From assembly GCF_001436455.1 (NCBI RefSeq), contig NZ_AYYU01000001.1, positions 90,355 through 154,354 on the forward strand: a stretch of 64,000 bases of DNA, given 5' to 3'. The DNA is from Lactobacillus jensenii DSM 20557 (GTDB lineage Bacteria; Bacillota; Bacilli; Lactobacillales; Lactobacillaceae). The position numbers and the translations under genes were made by a program. The stretch's first letter is position 1, and the number at the start of each line of letters is the position of its first letter. The notes under the pieces are model-generated. The model was not told where the DNA came from, ran no database searches, and saw nothing but the letters and a program-made list of their open reading frames with translations. This document shows positions 49,044 to 59,966 of this stretch, in pieces.

Positions 49044-49998
49044 ATTTTGTCGATTCATTTTTTAAAGCTTTAACTGGAATAATTGTATTTTCTGTATTTT
49101 TATTTCCATCGATTCTATCTATTAAGCGCCTTGCTGCGGCTTTTCCGATTTCAAAAGCTTGCTGATCAATTGTAGAAATTGTTGGATCTGTATACTGTGC
49201 CAGATTTGTGTTGTCATAGCCTACTAATTGAAAATCTTCAGGAATTTTAAAACCATTTAATCTAGATTCTTTAATAATATCGGCTGCATACTCATCGTTA
49301 ACTGAGATAACTGCATCGAAATGCTTTATGTTTTCTAATACTTTTTGGCTGGCATGTTTTTTACTTAATCCTTCAACTGCCACCAGATTATGTGTGATAT
49401 CTCTTTTGTTCAGCTCTGCAATCAAAGAATTAAAACGTTCAGCCACAGTAGGTAAGGATAAATCAAGATGTTGAATGAGTACTTTCTTGATATTTTTATT
49501 AAGAAACTTAGAGATTAATTTACCTCCAGCCTTGTTGTCAGAAGCAATCCTAATGATATTATCTTCAATATTTGCACTATCATACATAACAATCGGAGTT
49601 TTGATTTTTGTTACATATTCTCCGCTGAAAGCAGAAGTTATGATTCCATCAACATTTTCTTGCTGAAATTTTCGAATAAAATCGATATATTTTTTATCAT
49701 CAGACCCGGCACTAAACGAAATCATCAAAGAGTAGTTAGTATTATCTATAATGTTCTGGATACCTTCAATTATTTTTGAATAGAACATATTAGATAAGTC
49801 AGGAACGATAATTCCTATTATATTTGATTTCTTTTTAAATAAAGTTCTGGCCACTTGATTCGGACGGTAATTATTTTGATCTATGATGTTCTGTACCTTA
49901 ATTCGAGTCTCTTCTTTGACCTTTCCAGAATTATTAATAATTCTGGAAACAGTTGCTGTCGATACCCCAGCGAGTTTTGCAATTTCTTTGATTGTCAT
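49042..49998 (-). CDS. LacI-family transcriptional regulator
   Basis: 318 residues starting MTIKEIAKLAGVSTATVSRI, a canonical LacI HTH, with the hinge ARTLFKKKSNIIGIIVPDLS and a periplasmic-binding-like core. It is divergent from the MFS gene at 50200. Two near-identical palindromes in between match LacI operators, one inside its own promoter area, so autorepression and repression of the MFS-hydrolase operon are expected. Confidence 0.9.
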   Translation of the reverse strand: MTIKEIAKLAGVSTATVSRIINNSGKVKEETRIKVQNIIDQNNYRPNQVARTLFKKKSNIIGIIVPDLSNMFYSKIIEGIQNIIDNTNYSLMISFSAGSDDKKYIDFIRKFQQENVDGIITSAFSGEYVTKIKTPIVMYDSANIEDNIIRIASDNKAGGKLISKFLNKNIKKVLIQHLDLSLPTVAERFNSLIAELNKRDITHNLVAVEGLSKKHASQKVLENIKHFDAVISVNDEYAADIIKESRLNGFKIPEDFQLVGYDNTNLAQYTDPTISTIDQQAFEIGKAAARRLIDRIDGNKNTENTIIPVKALKNESTK

Positions 49999-50017
49999 TT
50001 TGTTTCTCCTCGTATCA

Positions 50018-50034
50018 AATGTAACGGATTACAT
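50018..50034. promoter_or_regulatory. LacI-type operator, proximal to the regulator gene
   Basis: ATGTAACGGATTACAT palindrome, identical in both arms to the one at 50131-50148 except for the central bases, 20 bases upstream of the regulator start. Confidence 0.75.
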
Positions 50035-50083
50035 ATAAAAAATCAAAGAAAAATTTATTATTGATTTAATTGCTAAGTATAAA

Positions 50084-50097
50084 AGAAAGCGCTTCAT
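50084..50097 (+). promoter_or_regulatory. cre-like site before the MFS-hydrolase operon
   Basis: AGAAAGCGCTTCAT keeps the palindromic core AAGCGCTT of CcpA sites but deviates at the ends. Confidence 0.5.
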
Positions 50098-50130
50098 TAA
50101 TTTAGTATTAGTTTAGCAATTTAGTGTTTT

Positions 50131-50148
50131 AATGTAACCGATTACATT
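50131..50148. promoter_or_regulatory. LacI-type operator, proximal to the MFS gene
   Basis: AATGTAACCGATTACATT, an 18-base near-perfect palindrome 51 bases before the MFS start; second copy of the motif at 50018-50034. Confidence 0.8.
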
Positions 50149-50199
50149 GTAAGATGTTTATGTAAACAAAATTGGTGATTCAAAACAGGAGGAAAAATT

Positions 50200-51417
50200 A
50201 TGGATGTTGAGTCAATAAAACAAAACAACAAACATAATTGGAAATTAAAGATAGGTATTCTAGGAATATCGCTATTTTTACAAGTAGCTGGTTCTAATTT
50301 AGCTGCAATCCCATTAATTGCAAAATCATTTCCAAATCAATCAATTACTTCTATTCAAGCATTATTCACGATTCCATCATTTACAATTATGCTTTTTATT
50401 CTTTTTAGTAATGCATTTATAAGATGGTTTGGTAAAAGAAATACTGTAATTATCGGGATGCTTGCCACAATAGTGGGTGGCCTGATTCCATTCTTTATTA
50501 ACAATTTTTCATTAATTGTATTTAGTCGTTTATTGGTAGGTGCCGGTATTGGTTTATTCACTTCACTCGCAGTTTCTTTAATCGGTGATTGCTTCAGCGG
50601 GGATGAACAAAAGACTTTAATTGGTATTCAAGGTGCGATGGGGACTTTAGGTAACAGTTCGTGTACCTTTATCTCCGGTTTATTATTAGGAATTAATTGG
50701 CAAAGTACTTTCCTTTACATGTTAATTATAATTCCATTCTTAATTTTATTTATGATGGGATATACCAGAAAAATGGAAGCTGCTACTACTGTTGAAGCAG
50801 TTCATAAGAATAATGAAAAAGGCAAGTCAAAGGTAAAAATCCCTGTAAGAATTTATGTTGCATTTTTGATGTTGTTCTTATTCTTCGCAGCCTTTATGGT
50901 TGAAGCCACTGGCTCAGCTCTGGTAATCCAAGAAAATCAATTAGCAAATCAAGGAGTATTATCAACTGAAATTGCGATTGCAGGCTTAATTGGTGCTGTA
51001 ATCTCAATGGGCTACAGTAAGATTTATAAGCTATTACATAGTTTTACTCCAGTTGTATCAACTATTGGCGGAATCATTGGATTCATTATTTGTTCTTCAG
51101 CAAGTAATATGATCATTTTCTTTATTGGATTAATCTTCATGATGATTTCATCTCTGATTATTCCTTATGTATACGACACTATCTTGAGTGACGTGGACAG
51201 TTCTATTAGTAATTTGATTATTTCTATTGCACAAGTATGTAACAATTTGGGGGCTTTTGCTTCACCTTTCATAATTTCATTCTTAGCTAAAATGATGAAT
51301 GCAACTACTCCAGTTGATCAAATGAAAATTAGTGCAGGAATTTTAACAATTATCACAATAGTATTCTTGGGTATCGCATTGACAAGTCAACATGTTAAAA
51401 AACATGTATCAATCTAA
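50200..51417 (+). CDS. MFS transporter
   Basis: 405 residues with twelve predicted helices and the loop 2-3 motif RWFGKRNTVI plus GRLLVGAGIGLF-type residues in helix 4 (SRLLVGAGIGLF). It resembles the second transporter at 57056 throughout, so the two are paralogues. Likely importer of a plant glycoside or its sugar; direction and substrate are inferred from the hydrolase gene 12 bases downstream. AGGAGG precedes the start. Confidence 0.85.
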   Translation: MDVESIKQNNKHNWKLKIGILGISLFLQVAGSNLAAIPLIAKSFPNQSITSIQALFTIPSFTIMLFILFSNAFIRWFGKRNTVIIGMLATIVGGLIPFFINNFSLIVFSRLLVGAGIGLFTSLAVSLIGDCFSGDEQKTLIGIQGAMGTLGNSSCTFISGLLLGINWQSTFLYMLIIIPFLILFMMGYTRKMEAATTVEAVHKNNEKGKSKVKIPVRIYVAFLMLFLFFAAFMVEATGSALVIQENQLANQGVLSTEIAIAGLIGAVISMGYSKIYKLLHSFTPVVSTIGGIIGFIICSSASNMIIFFIGLIFMMISSLIIPYVYDTILSDVDSSISNLIISIAQVCNNLGAFASPFIISFLAKMMNATTPVDQMKISAGILTIITIVFLGIALTSQHVKKHVSI

Positions 51418-51429
51418 GGAGAAAATAAA

Positions 51430-52965
51430 ATGAAGCAAGTAGAAAAATGGAAACGCTATGAGTTAACTTTAAATGGACCTGAAGATGGAAATCCATTTAG
51501 AGATGTAGAGTTAACGGCTACATTTGAACATAATAACCATTCAGTAAAAGTTGACGGGTTTTATGATGGAAATGGTGTATATAAAGTTAGATATATGCCA
51601 GAAGTTGAAGGGCAATTTCAAGTAATTACTCATTCTAACGTCAAAGGTTTAGATAAAGTAACAGATGAATTTTTGGTAACTCCTGCGGAAAAGGATAATC
51701 ATGGTCCTGTTAGGGTGGCAGGGAAAACACACTTTTCATATGCGGATGGTACTAGATATATTCCTTTTGGTACAACTGCATATGCATGGACTACTCAGCC
51801 TGAAAAGATTCAGGAGCAAACATTAGAAACTTTGAAGGATAATTCTTTCAATAAGATAAGAATGCTGGTATTTCCAAAGAGTTATGATTATAACACTATT
51901 GAACCAGAAATTTATCCATTTGAAGGAGCTCCAAAAGTTTTGAGGGGCGGAGTTGACTGGATATTTGATGCTAAAGATACAGGATTTGATTTTACAAGAC
52001 CTGTGCCAAAGTATTTCCAAAATCTAGAAAATAATATTGAAAAACTTGATAAATTAGGTGTTGAAGCTGACTTGATTTTGTTCTGCCCATATGACCGTTG
52101 GGGATTTGCAAGAATGGGACTTGAAAACAACTTGCACTATCTCAAATACGTAATTGCTAGATTAGCATCATATAAGAATGTTTGGTGGGCTTTAGCAAAT
52201 GAATTTGATTTAATGGATTTAGTAGGGCAGATTCCATTAGGCGACTGGGATAAAATTGGACAATTTGTTCATGAAAAAGATCCTTCTGATCACTTAGAAT
52301 CAATTCATAACTTTTATGATCCACCACAACATAAAGATACTATTAAAAATTGGTATGATCAAACTAAGCCTTGGATTACACATGTAAGTGTCCAGAGTGA
52401 TAACGTATTTCTTATTCCTAAATGGATTGAAGAATATCAAAAGCCAGTAGTAGATGATGAATGTCGTTATGAAGGTAATATTGAATTTGGCTGGGGCGAT
52501 AATACTGCTCAAGGTATGATGGATAATTTCTGGCGCGTAGTTTTACGTGGTGGAGGTTGTACTCATGGAGAAACATATATTGATAAGCCGAATACTAATC
52601 GTCCAATCTGGTGGGCTCATGGTGGAAAACTATACGGAGAAAGTCATAAGAAAATTAATTTCTTGTCTAAGCTATTAAAAGACAATGGATTTGATTGGGT
52701 TAGACCTCAGGCCACCAGCGGTCCTACTTGGGAATTAGCTGTTGGCTCAACTCCTGATGAAAAGAAATGGTTAGTCTACTTTGGAGAAAATCAGCCAGAA
52801 TTTGAGTTATTTAGCTTTTTGCCTAAAGGAAAGAAATATAATGCAAAGTTGATCAACGCCTGGGATGAAACTATTCAAGATTTTGATGGTGAAATCACTA
52901 ATGATGAAAAGTTTCATTTACCAAGAAAAGAATACCAAGCGATGCTTTTAACTGGGAAAGATTAA
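51430..52965 (+). CDS. DUF5060-DUF4038-DUF5605 glycoside hydrolase, apiosidase-like
   Basis: 511 residues without signal peptide. An N-terminal Ig-like DUF5060 domain (1-90) is followed by a DUF4038 TIM barrel (about 95-410: RYIPFGTTAYAW, candidate acid/base in WWALANEFDLMD, candidate nucleophile in VVDDECRYEG) and a C-terminal DUF5605 beta-sandwich (about 420-511). GH140 apiosidases belong to the DUF4038 group. Unlike the EIIA-fused paralogue, this one is intact. Cytoplasmic hydrolysis of imported glycosides is expected. Confidence 0.82.
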   Translation: MKQVEKWKRYELTLNGPEDGNPFRDVELTATFEHNNHSVKVDGFYDGNGVYKVRYMPEVEGQFQVITHSNVKGLDKVTDEFLVTPAEKDNHGPVRVAGKTHFSYADGTRYIPFGTTAYAWTTQPEKIQEQTLETLKDNSFNKIRMLVFPKSYDYNTIEPEIYPFEGAPKVLRGGVDWIFDAKDTGFDFTRPVPKYFQNLENNIEKLDKLGVEADLILFCPYDRWGFARMGLENNLHYLKYVIARLASYKNVWWALANEFDLMDLVGQIPLGDWDKIGQFVHEKDPSDHLESIHNFYDPPQHKDTIKNWYDQTKPWITHVSVQSDNVFLIPKWIEEYQKPVVDDECRYEGNIEFGWGDNTAQGMMDNFWRVVLRGGGCTHGETYIDKPNTNRPIWWAHGGKLYGESHKKINFLSKLLKDNGFDWVRPQATSGPTWELAVGSTPDEKKWLVYFGENQPEFELFSFLPKGKKYNAKLINAWDETIQDFDGEITNDEKFHLPRKEYQAMLLTGKD

Positions 52966-52990
52966 TGTTTTATTGAAATGGAAATATAAG

Positions 52991-53027
52991 AAAGGGACAG
53001 TTATTTTTGAAAAACTGTCCCTTTTTA
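52991..53027. terminator. bidirectional terminator
   Basis: AAAGGGACAGTT/AACTGTCCCTTT with flanking A/T-runs, between the convergent hydrolase and AraC genes; overlaps the AraC stop. Confidence 0.85.
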
Positions 53028-54062
53028 TTTGAAATATGGATTTGGTAAAAATTCTTTTTTATCACTTAAATGTACAGGATAACGAATTCTGTCTCTATAT
53101 TCTTGAGGTTTAATACCTAGTTGCTGTTTAAATAATCTAAATAAAGACGAATGATTCTCATATCCAACCAAGGAACTTATGTCTTCAATACTATAATCAG
53201 TTGTTTGCAATAGATTACATGCAATGTTTAAACGTCTCATTAAAAGAATCTCTTTAAAACTATGACCAGTTTCTTTGGTTAATAAGTTTCCTAAATAGTT
53301 TGTTGAATAACCAAATGTTTCAGCTGTTTTCCTCAGAGAAATATTTTGGTAATTCTCGTTAATATATTGAATGATTTCAAAAGTATTATTTTTTTGCTCT
53401 GTAAAATTAATTTGCTTTTTAATAATTAATTGGTCATTACAGCATAAAATAAAACTTTTTAATAGCGCCTCTAAAATAGTTTCATTTTTTCCGTGGTTAT
53501 TAAAACCAATCGATATGATATTCTCTATGATTTGTTTGCAAACTATGTCTTGATTGGTGTCGAAAATTATGAAGTTATGGTGATTAAAATAATTTTGCGT
53601 GGCATTTTTTAGAAATTTTATTAGGATAGAATTTTTATTTATTCCATTCAGCAAATTAGAAATTTCGTAATCATCTCTAATTAATATGTTTATCAAGATA
53701 TCCTGTTTCCTGGCATAGTTTATCCTTTGCTGTATTTCTCTATCCATAATTATAAGTTCACCAGGATGTAATTCAATTATATGATCATCGATATACTGGA
53801 TACTTCTTCCAGAAAAGCAATAATTTATTTCAATAAATTTATGCTTATGGGCTGGTATATATGAAAATCTATTTGATTTAGTAATTGAAATTCGCCCAAA
53901 GTCAAAGAAATTCCAAAATGGCATTCGTAAAATCGGATGTTTTTTGAATTCTTCATTATTATCTAGCTTTACATCACAAATATTTATTCCATTATTATTG
54001 AGCTGTTCTTGTTCTACTGTCGTTATTGACAGTATTTTTTTCTCAATTTTTTTGTCTAGCAT
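53025..54062 (-). CDS. AraC-family transcriptional regulator
   Basis: 345 residues from the ATG at 54062 with GAGGAC upstream; the open frame continues into the divergent MFS gene and is not credible there. N-terminal cupin-like sensor (IPAHKHKFIEINY, HPGELIIMD) and two C-terminal HTH motifs (LRKTAETFGYSTNYLGNLL and YSIEDISSLVGYENHSSLF). Divergent from the MFS-GH78 operon, which it probably activates; rhamnosidase clusters often carry such a regulator. Confidence 0.88.
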   Translation of the reverse strand: MLDKKIEKKILSITTVEQEQLNNNGINICDVKLDNNEEFKKHPILRMPFWNFFDFGRISITKSNRFSYIPAHKHKFIEINYCFSGRSIQYIDDHIIELHPGELIIMDREIQQRINYARKQDILINILIRDDYEISNLLNGINKNSILIKFLKNATQNYFNHHNFIIFDTNQDIVCKQIIENIISIGFNNHGKNETILEALLKSFILCCNDQLIIKKQINFTEQKNNTFEIIQYINENYQNISLRKTAETFGYSTNYLGNLLTKETGHSFKEILLMRRLNIACNLLQTTDYSIEDISSLVGYENHSSLFRLFKQQLGIKPQEYRDRIRYPVHLSDKKEFLPNPYFK

Positions 54063-54111
54063 ATTGTCCTCTATCTGTAGTTTTGCAACTAAATAAATTT
54101 TATCACGATAG

Positions 54112-54125
54112 TGTAAACGCTTCCA
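54112..54125 (+). promoter_or_regulatory. cre site before the MFS-GH78 operon
   Basis: TGTAAACGCTTCCA fits the CcpA consensus TGWAANCGNWNNCA well and lies 41 bases before the MFS start. Confidence 0.65.
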
Positions 54126-54165
54126 GAAAAATAGATAATTAAAGCAAAGAAACGGAGGTTCAATA

Positions 54166-55452
54166 ATGAAAAGTACAATTAATGAAATAGAATCAATCGA
54201 TAAATACAAGCCGCTAGCTATTGCTGCGGGGCTAGGTTCCGTGTTAGGATCCGGAATAATTGTTGGGATGTCTGCGACTATCACCGTATGGCAATTAGGA
54301 TTAAATTTAAATAATGGCCAAGTTGGTATTATTTCTGGTGCATTGACTTTTGCAATTGCAATTGGATCGTTAATTGCTGGTGAGATTACCAAAAAAATAG
54401 GACTTGTAAAATCCTTTAATTTTATGAATTTTCTTTTTGCAATAGGTGCATTTGTTTGTGTACTTGCACCAAATTATCTTGCATTACTCGTTGGTTCTAT
54501 AATAGCAGGATTTGCATCAGGTGCTGATTTACCAATTAGTTTGACAATGATTTCCCATGATTCTCCAGATGAGAAAACCTCATCCAAATTAATTGCTTCA
54601 ACTCAAATATTCTGGCAAATAGGCGTGTTAGGTTCTTATGGTGCTGCTTTTTTAGTTTCTAAGATGGCAGGCGCCACTGGAGCAAGAGTAGTTTTTGCTT
54701 GTTTAGGAATTTTGGCTTTGCTGATTGGCGTTTGGAGAACTTTTTCTAGAAAATTTAAGACACTTCATCAGGAGGGTAATAAGCATCAAGTTTCTTTAAG
54801 TAATAATAAAACTACCGGAAAGCAATCAACTTTAAACGTTCTTTTTGGTAAGAATAAAAAGAAATATTTATCTATGTTTATTAGTATTATGATTTTCTAT
54901 ATTTGCTGGAACTTATTGGCAAATACTTTTGGACAATTTGAAACATTTATGCTTGTTAATGCTCATGCTTCCCAAAGCTTGGCTACTGGTGCTGGGTTAG
55001 TTTTAAATTTTGTAAGTCTGTTTGCCACTATGGCCTTTGCAAAATGTGCAGGTAGTAAATATAGAAATTGGTTTTTCATTATTGGTATGACTATTCAATT
55101 CTTAGGTATGTTCAGTTTGGCAGCATTAAGTCACGAATTATGGCCAATTATCTTTGCTATTGGTTTCATGAGTATCGGAAGTAACATCGCAGGTGAAGCA
55201 ATCTATAAAGTCTGGACACAAGAAGCATTTCCTATGTCTGTTAGATCATCGATTCAAGGATTCATTGGTGGATTTTCAAGATTTTTGTGTGGGCTATTTG
55301 CATTTATCACACCCGCGCTTGTTGTACAAAGCGTTATTAAAACTACCATGTTTGGATTTTCAGGAATGGTCGTTATTGCATTTTTGTTCGGATTAAATAT
55401 GGTTCGATTAGAAAAGAAATATGGAATTCAAAGTGAAAATAAGAGGAAATAA
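54166..55452 (+). CDS. MFS sugar transporter
   Basis: 428 residues, twelve predicted helices; GEITKKIGLVKSFNF between helices 2 and 3 is the A-motif region. It differs clearly from the two other MFS proteins of the locus. The rhamnosidase-like gene begins two bases after its stop, so uptake of rhamnosyl glycosides is the natural guess. The strong CG-rich GGAGG site is typical of a well-translated gene. Confidence 0.85.
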   Translation: MKSTINEIESIDKYKPLAIAAGLGSVLGSGIIVGMSATITVWQLGLNLNNGQVGIISGALTFAIAIGSLIAGEITKKIGLVKSFNFMNFLFAIGAFVCVLAPNYLALLVGSIIAGFASGADLPISLTMISHDSPDEKTSSKLIASTQIFWQIGVLGSYGAAFLVSKMAGATGARVVFACLGILALLIGVWRTFSRKFKTLHQEGNKHQVSLSNNKTTGKQSTLNVLFGKNKKKYLSMFISIMIFYICWNLLANTFGQFETFMLVNAHASQSLATGAGLVLNFVSLFATMAFAKCAGSKYRNWFFIIGMTIQFLGMFSLAALSHELWPIIFAIGFMSIGSNIAGEAIYKVWTQEAFPMSVRSSIQGFIGGFSRFLCGLFAFITPALVVQSVIKTTMFGFSGMVVIAFLFGLNMVRLEKKYGIQSENKRK

Positions 55453-55454
55453 TA

Positions 55455-57032
55455 ATGGCTTTTAAGTTTCAAGTAAATTTAGATGTAAAGTTCAATCATA
55501 ATGCGGTTTTTTTGAAAAAAGCTGATAAATATAAACCAAAGATTATTTATCACCAACTGTCAGCTAAACAACTAATCAAATTAACCAAGGATGAAACAAA
55601 ATTAGATGGTGTTGGTGTTTCTAACGCCGGATCTGTCAATGAATTAAAAAGTAAAAAATTTGGAAAAGATGACAACTTTCTTATCGACATAGGTCAACAT
55701 TGTGTGGGAAAATTTCAGATTCATATTGATCATGTGGGATCACCAATGGATGCACCTTTAACCTTAAAAATTCGGTTCGCTGAAATGCCTAATGAATTCA
55801 AATATAATTCAAAAGATTATAACGGTTGGTTAAGTAAATCATGGATGCAGGAAGAGTTAATTCATGTAGATAATTTGCCAGTTGATTTAAAGTTACCAAG
55901 AAGGTATAGCTTTAGATATGTTGAAATCCGCGTAGTAGATACGTCTCCAAAATGGTCAGTTAAGTTCTCTGATCCTCGAGTAATCAGTCAAAGTGCGGTA
56001 AATAAGGTTCAAATTCCAAAGTCTAAGTTTGATGATAATGAACTTGATAAAATCTATGAAACTGGTGTGAATACCTTGCACGATTGTATGCAAGACGTTT
56101 TTGAAGATGGCCCAAAAAGAGATAGGAGATTGTGGTTAGGAGATTTAAGATTACAAGCATTAGCCAACTACGCTTCCTTTAACAATACCAATTTAGTTAA
56201 GAGATGTCTGTATTTGTTTGCAGGGATGACCGCTGAGGATGGTAGAATCTCTGCTAATGTCTTTACCAATAATAAATATATTCCAGATGATACATTTATG
56301 TATGATTACGGACTATTTTTTATTTCAACCTTAGATGATTTGCTGAAACATGAATTTAATCAGGAGATATTGGATGATCTGTATCCAATCGCCAAGAAAC
56401 AGTGGGACTATGATCAGAAATTCATTTCTGATGATGGAAAGGTCATTACAGATAAAGATTACATAACATTTGTTGATTGGTCTCAGGATTTTGATAAAAA
56501 TACTTCAGCACAGGCTATCACTATTTTTGTACTTAAACAATTAATTGACTTAGCAGGAATGGCTGAAGACTCAGAGAAACTTAAATATGAAAATCAACTA
56601 AACAAACTGGTAAATTATGCTGAAAATAAGTTGTTTGATCACAAAAAAGGACTATTCATTTCTGGACCTAATAAAGAAATAAATGTGGCTAGTCAAGTTT
56701 GGATGGTTTTGGCACATGTATTAGATAACGAACAAAATCATGCTCTCATGAAAAAGACTCAAACCGAATTATTTCCAATTAAAGGCATAGCAACCCCGTA
56801 TATGTATCATCATGTAACACAAGCTTTGTTCGAAGCAGGATTTAGGGAAGCTGGAATTAAATTGATGAAAGAGTACTGGGGGAAGATGATTTCTCTTGGT
56901 GCCGATACTTATTGGGAAGCTTTTGAACCAGAACACCCCAACTTTTCTCCTTATGGAAATGCTATGGTTAATAGTTTTTGTCACGCATGGAGTTGTACAC
57001 CTGTTTGGTTACTTAATAAGTATCTAAATTAA
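55455..57032 (+). CDS. GH78 alpha-L-rhamnosidase-like glycoside hydrolase
   Basis: 525 residues, matching the short cytoplasmic GH78 enzymes of lactobacilli. An N-terminal beta-domain (1-190) precedes an (alpha/alpha)6 barrel with the family block FEDGPKRDRRLWLGD (about 205-219) that carries a catalytic acidic residue, and GADTYWEAFEPEHPNFSPYGN near the end with the second. No signal peptide. It should remove terminal rhamnose from plant glycosides. Rhamnose catabolic genes are not in this window. Confidence 0.82.
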   Translation: MAFKFQVNLDVKFNHNAVFLKKADKYKPKIIYHQLSAKQLIKLTKDETKLDGVGVSNAGSVNELKSKKFGKDDNFLIDIGQHCVGKFQIHIDHVGSPMDAPLTLKIRFAEMPNEFKYNSKDYNGWLSKSWMQEELIHVDNLPVDLKLPRRYSFRYVEIRVVDTSPKWSVKFSDPRVISQSAVNKVQIPKSKFDDNELDKIYETGVNTLHDCMQDVFEDGPKRDRRLWLGDLRLQALANYASFNNTNLVKRCLYLFAGMTAEDGRISANVFTNNKYIPDDTFMYDYGLFFISTLDDLLKHEFNQEILDDLYPIAKKQWDYDQKFISDDGKVITDKDYITFVDWSQDFDKNTSAQAITIFVLKQLIDLAGMAEDSEKLKYENQLNKLVNYAENKLFDHKKGLFISGPNKEINVASQVWMVLAHVLDNEQNHALMKKTQTELFPIKGIATPYMYHHVTQALFEAGFREAGIKLMKEYWGKMISLGADTYWEAFEPEHPNFSPYGNAMVNSFCHAWSCTPVWLLNKYLN

Positions 57033-57055
57033 TTTTTAGTAGAAAGAGGCTTATT

Positions 57056-58288
57056 ATGTCAAAAAATATAAGTAAGTTTCATTATGCATTAATTGTTTTA
57101 GCATTACTTTCATTGAATATTGTGGAACAGGCGGCAAGCGTTATTAATGCTACTATTCCTGGCATGAAAGGAACTTTTTCAAATCAATCTTTAGTTAACA
57201 TTGAACTTATTACAACCATTGTTTCAATGTTTGTGACTATATTTGTTTTGATAAGTGGCTTTGTTGTAAAACAGATCGGACAAAAAAATACCGCAATTTT
57301 AGGCCTAGCAATTGCGTCTATTAGTTCTATTATTCCAGCATTTTTAAACGATTTTAATATCATTATTATTTCTAGAGCAATTTTAGGTGCAGGAATAGGT
57401 TTAGCTAATCCATTAGCAATTAGTCTAATAGGAGTTTTCTTTTATGGTGATCAAAGAGCTAAATTAATGGGCTGGAGATCTGCTATTGCAGGATTAGGGA
57501 CAGCTTTAATGACTTTTATTGCCGGCCAATTATTAGTTTTTAGTTGGCATGCATCCTATTTGGTTTACTTATTATTTATTCCAACTCTATTATTATTTAT
57601 TTTCTTTGTTCCTGATCCTGTAAAATCTGGTGCAATTAAAAGACAAGAGCAAGAACAGAAAAAAGAATTACAGAAGGCTGCTAATGAGGGAAACGAGGTA
57701 CAGCAAGATTCAATAGCTTTGATTGCTGAATTAACCTTATTAATTTTCTTGGGTTTAGTTTCAGCTATGATTTTCTTTGTTAAGTTGCCAACATTTTTTG
57801 TTGAAAATAATATTGGTTCCCCAACTCAAGCATCAAATGTTTTATCTTTAATTAATATTTCCAATGTAATTGGAGGGTTCATCTTTGGTATTTGTTATAA
57901 AAAATTGAAGAAATTTATTTTACCTTTTGCATTAGGAATAGGTGGAATAGCTACGTGTTTAATTTCGATTTCTAGAAATATGTGGGTTATTACAATCATT
58001 TCAATCTTATATGGTATTGTTTGCTCATTATCTATTCCTTATATTTTTAATAGAATAAGTGAAGTTTCAAGTGCTAAAAAAGCCCCATTTTTTACTTCAA
58101 TAGCATTAGTTGGTTCAAATTTGGGTTCATTTCTTTCGCCAATTATTGCAAATTATTTAGGCACCCAATCTTCAACCGTTATTTTTAATGCAGGCTTAAT
58201 CAATATTGTTACTGGTGTAGTTACGTTAATAGTTATTATTGCCACTAAAGAACGCCGCCATCATGTACATCAGAAATTAGTTAAATAA
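57056..58288 (+). CDS. MFS transporter
   Basis: 410 residues with twelve predicted helices; loop 2-3 is KQIGQKNTAILG and helix 4 SRAILGAGIGLANP, parallel to the transporter at 50200, which points to duplication. It follows the rhamnosidase gene by 23 bases. Substrate unknown; a second glycoside form or a released sugar is possible. Confidence 0.83.
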   Translation: MSKNISKFHYALIVLALLSLNIVEQAASVINATIPGMKGTFSNQSLVNIELITTIVSMFVTIFVLISGFVVKQIGQKNTAILGLAIASISSIIPAFLNDFNIIIISRAILGAGIGLANPLAISLIGVFFYGDQRAKLMGWRSAIAGLGTALMTFIAGQLLVFSWHASYLVYLLFIPTLLLFIFFVPDPVKSGAIKRQEQEQKKELQKAANEGNEVQQDSIALIAELTLLIFLGLVSAMIFFVKLPTFFVENNIGSPTQASNVLSLINISNVIGGFIFGICYKKLKKFILPFALGIGGIATCLISISRNMWVITIISILYGIVCSLSIPYIFNRISEVSSAKKAPFFTSIALVGSNLGSFLSPIIANYLGTQSSTVIFNAGLINIVTGVVTLIVIIATKERRHHVHQKLVK

Positions 58289-58350
58289 AAAGATCCCTTA
58301 GCTATCTAAACTAAGCTAAATAAAAAAGTTAGTTTATTGTTATTTTAGTA

Positions 58351-58383
58351 AAAAGCGCTTTCAAAAAACTGTGTACTTATAAT
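58351..58383 (+). promoter_or_regulatory. promoter of the GH1-ROK operon with cre-like site
   Basis: AAAAGCGCTTTCA (58351-58363) matches the cre core and overlaps the -35 region of a promoter with TATAAT at 58378-58383. Confidence 0.55.
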
Positions 58384-58428
58384 AAAATAAAAATAAATCT
58401 GACAGCTCAACTAGGAGGTAAAAAATAA

Positions 58429-59913
<1,485 letters not shown>

Positions 59914-59966
59914 ATAAGAGGGGAGTAGCTGTTGCTACTTCCTTTTTGTTAAAAAGAGGAATAATT

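Noticed and set aside
54063..54392. N-terminal extension of the AraC gene
   Set aside because: It would overlap the divergent MFS gene antisense and has no family similarity; the ATG at 54062 has a good site.
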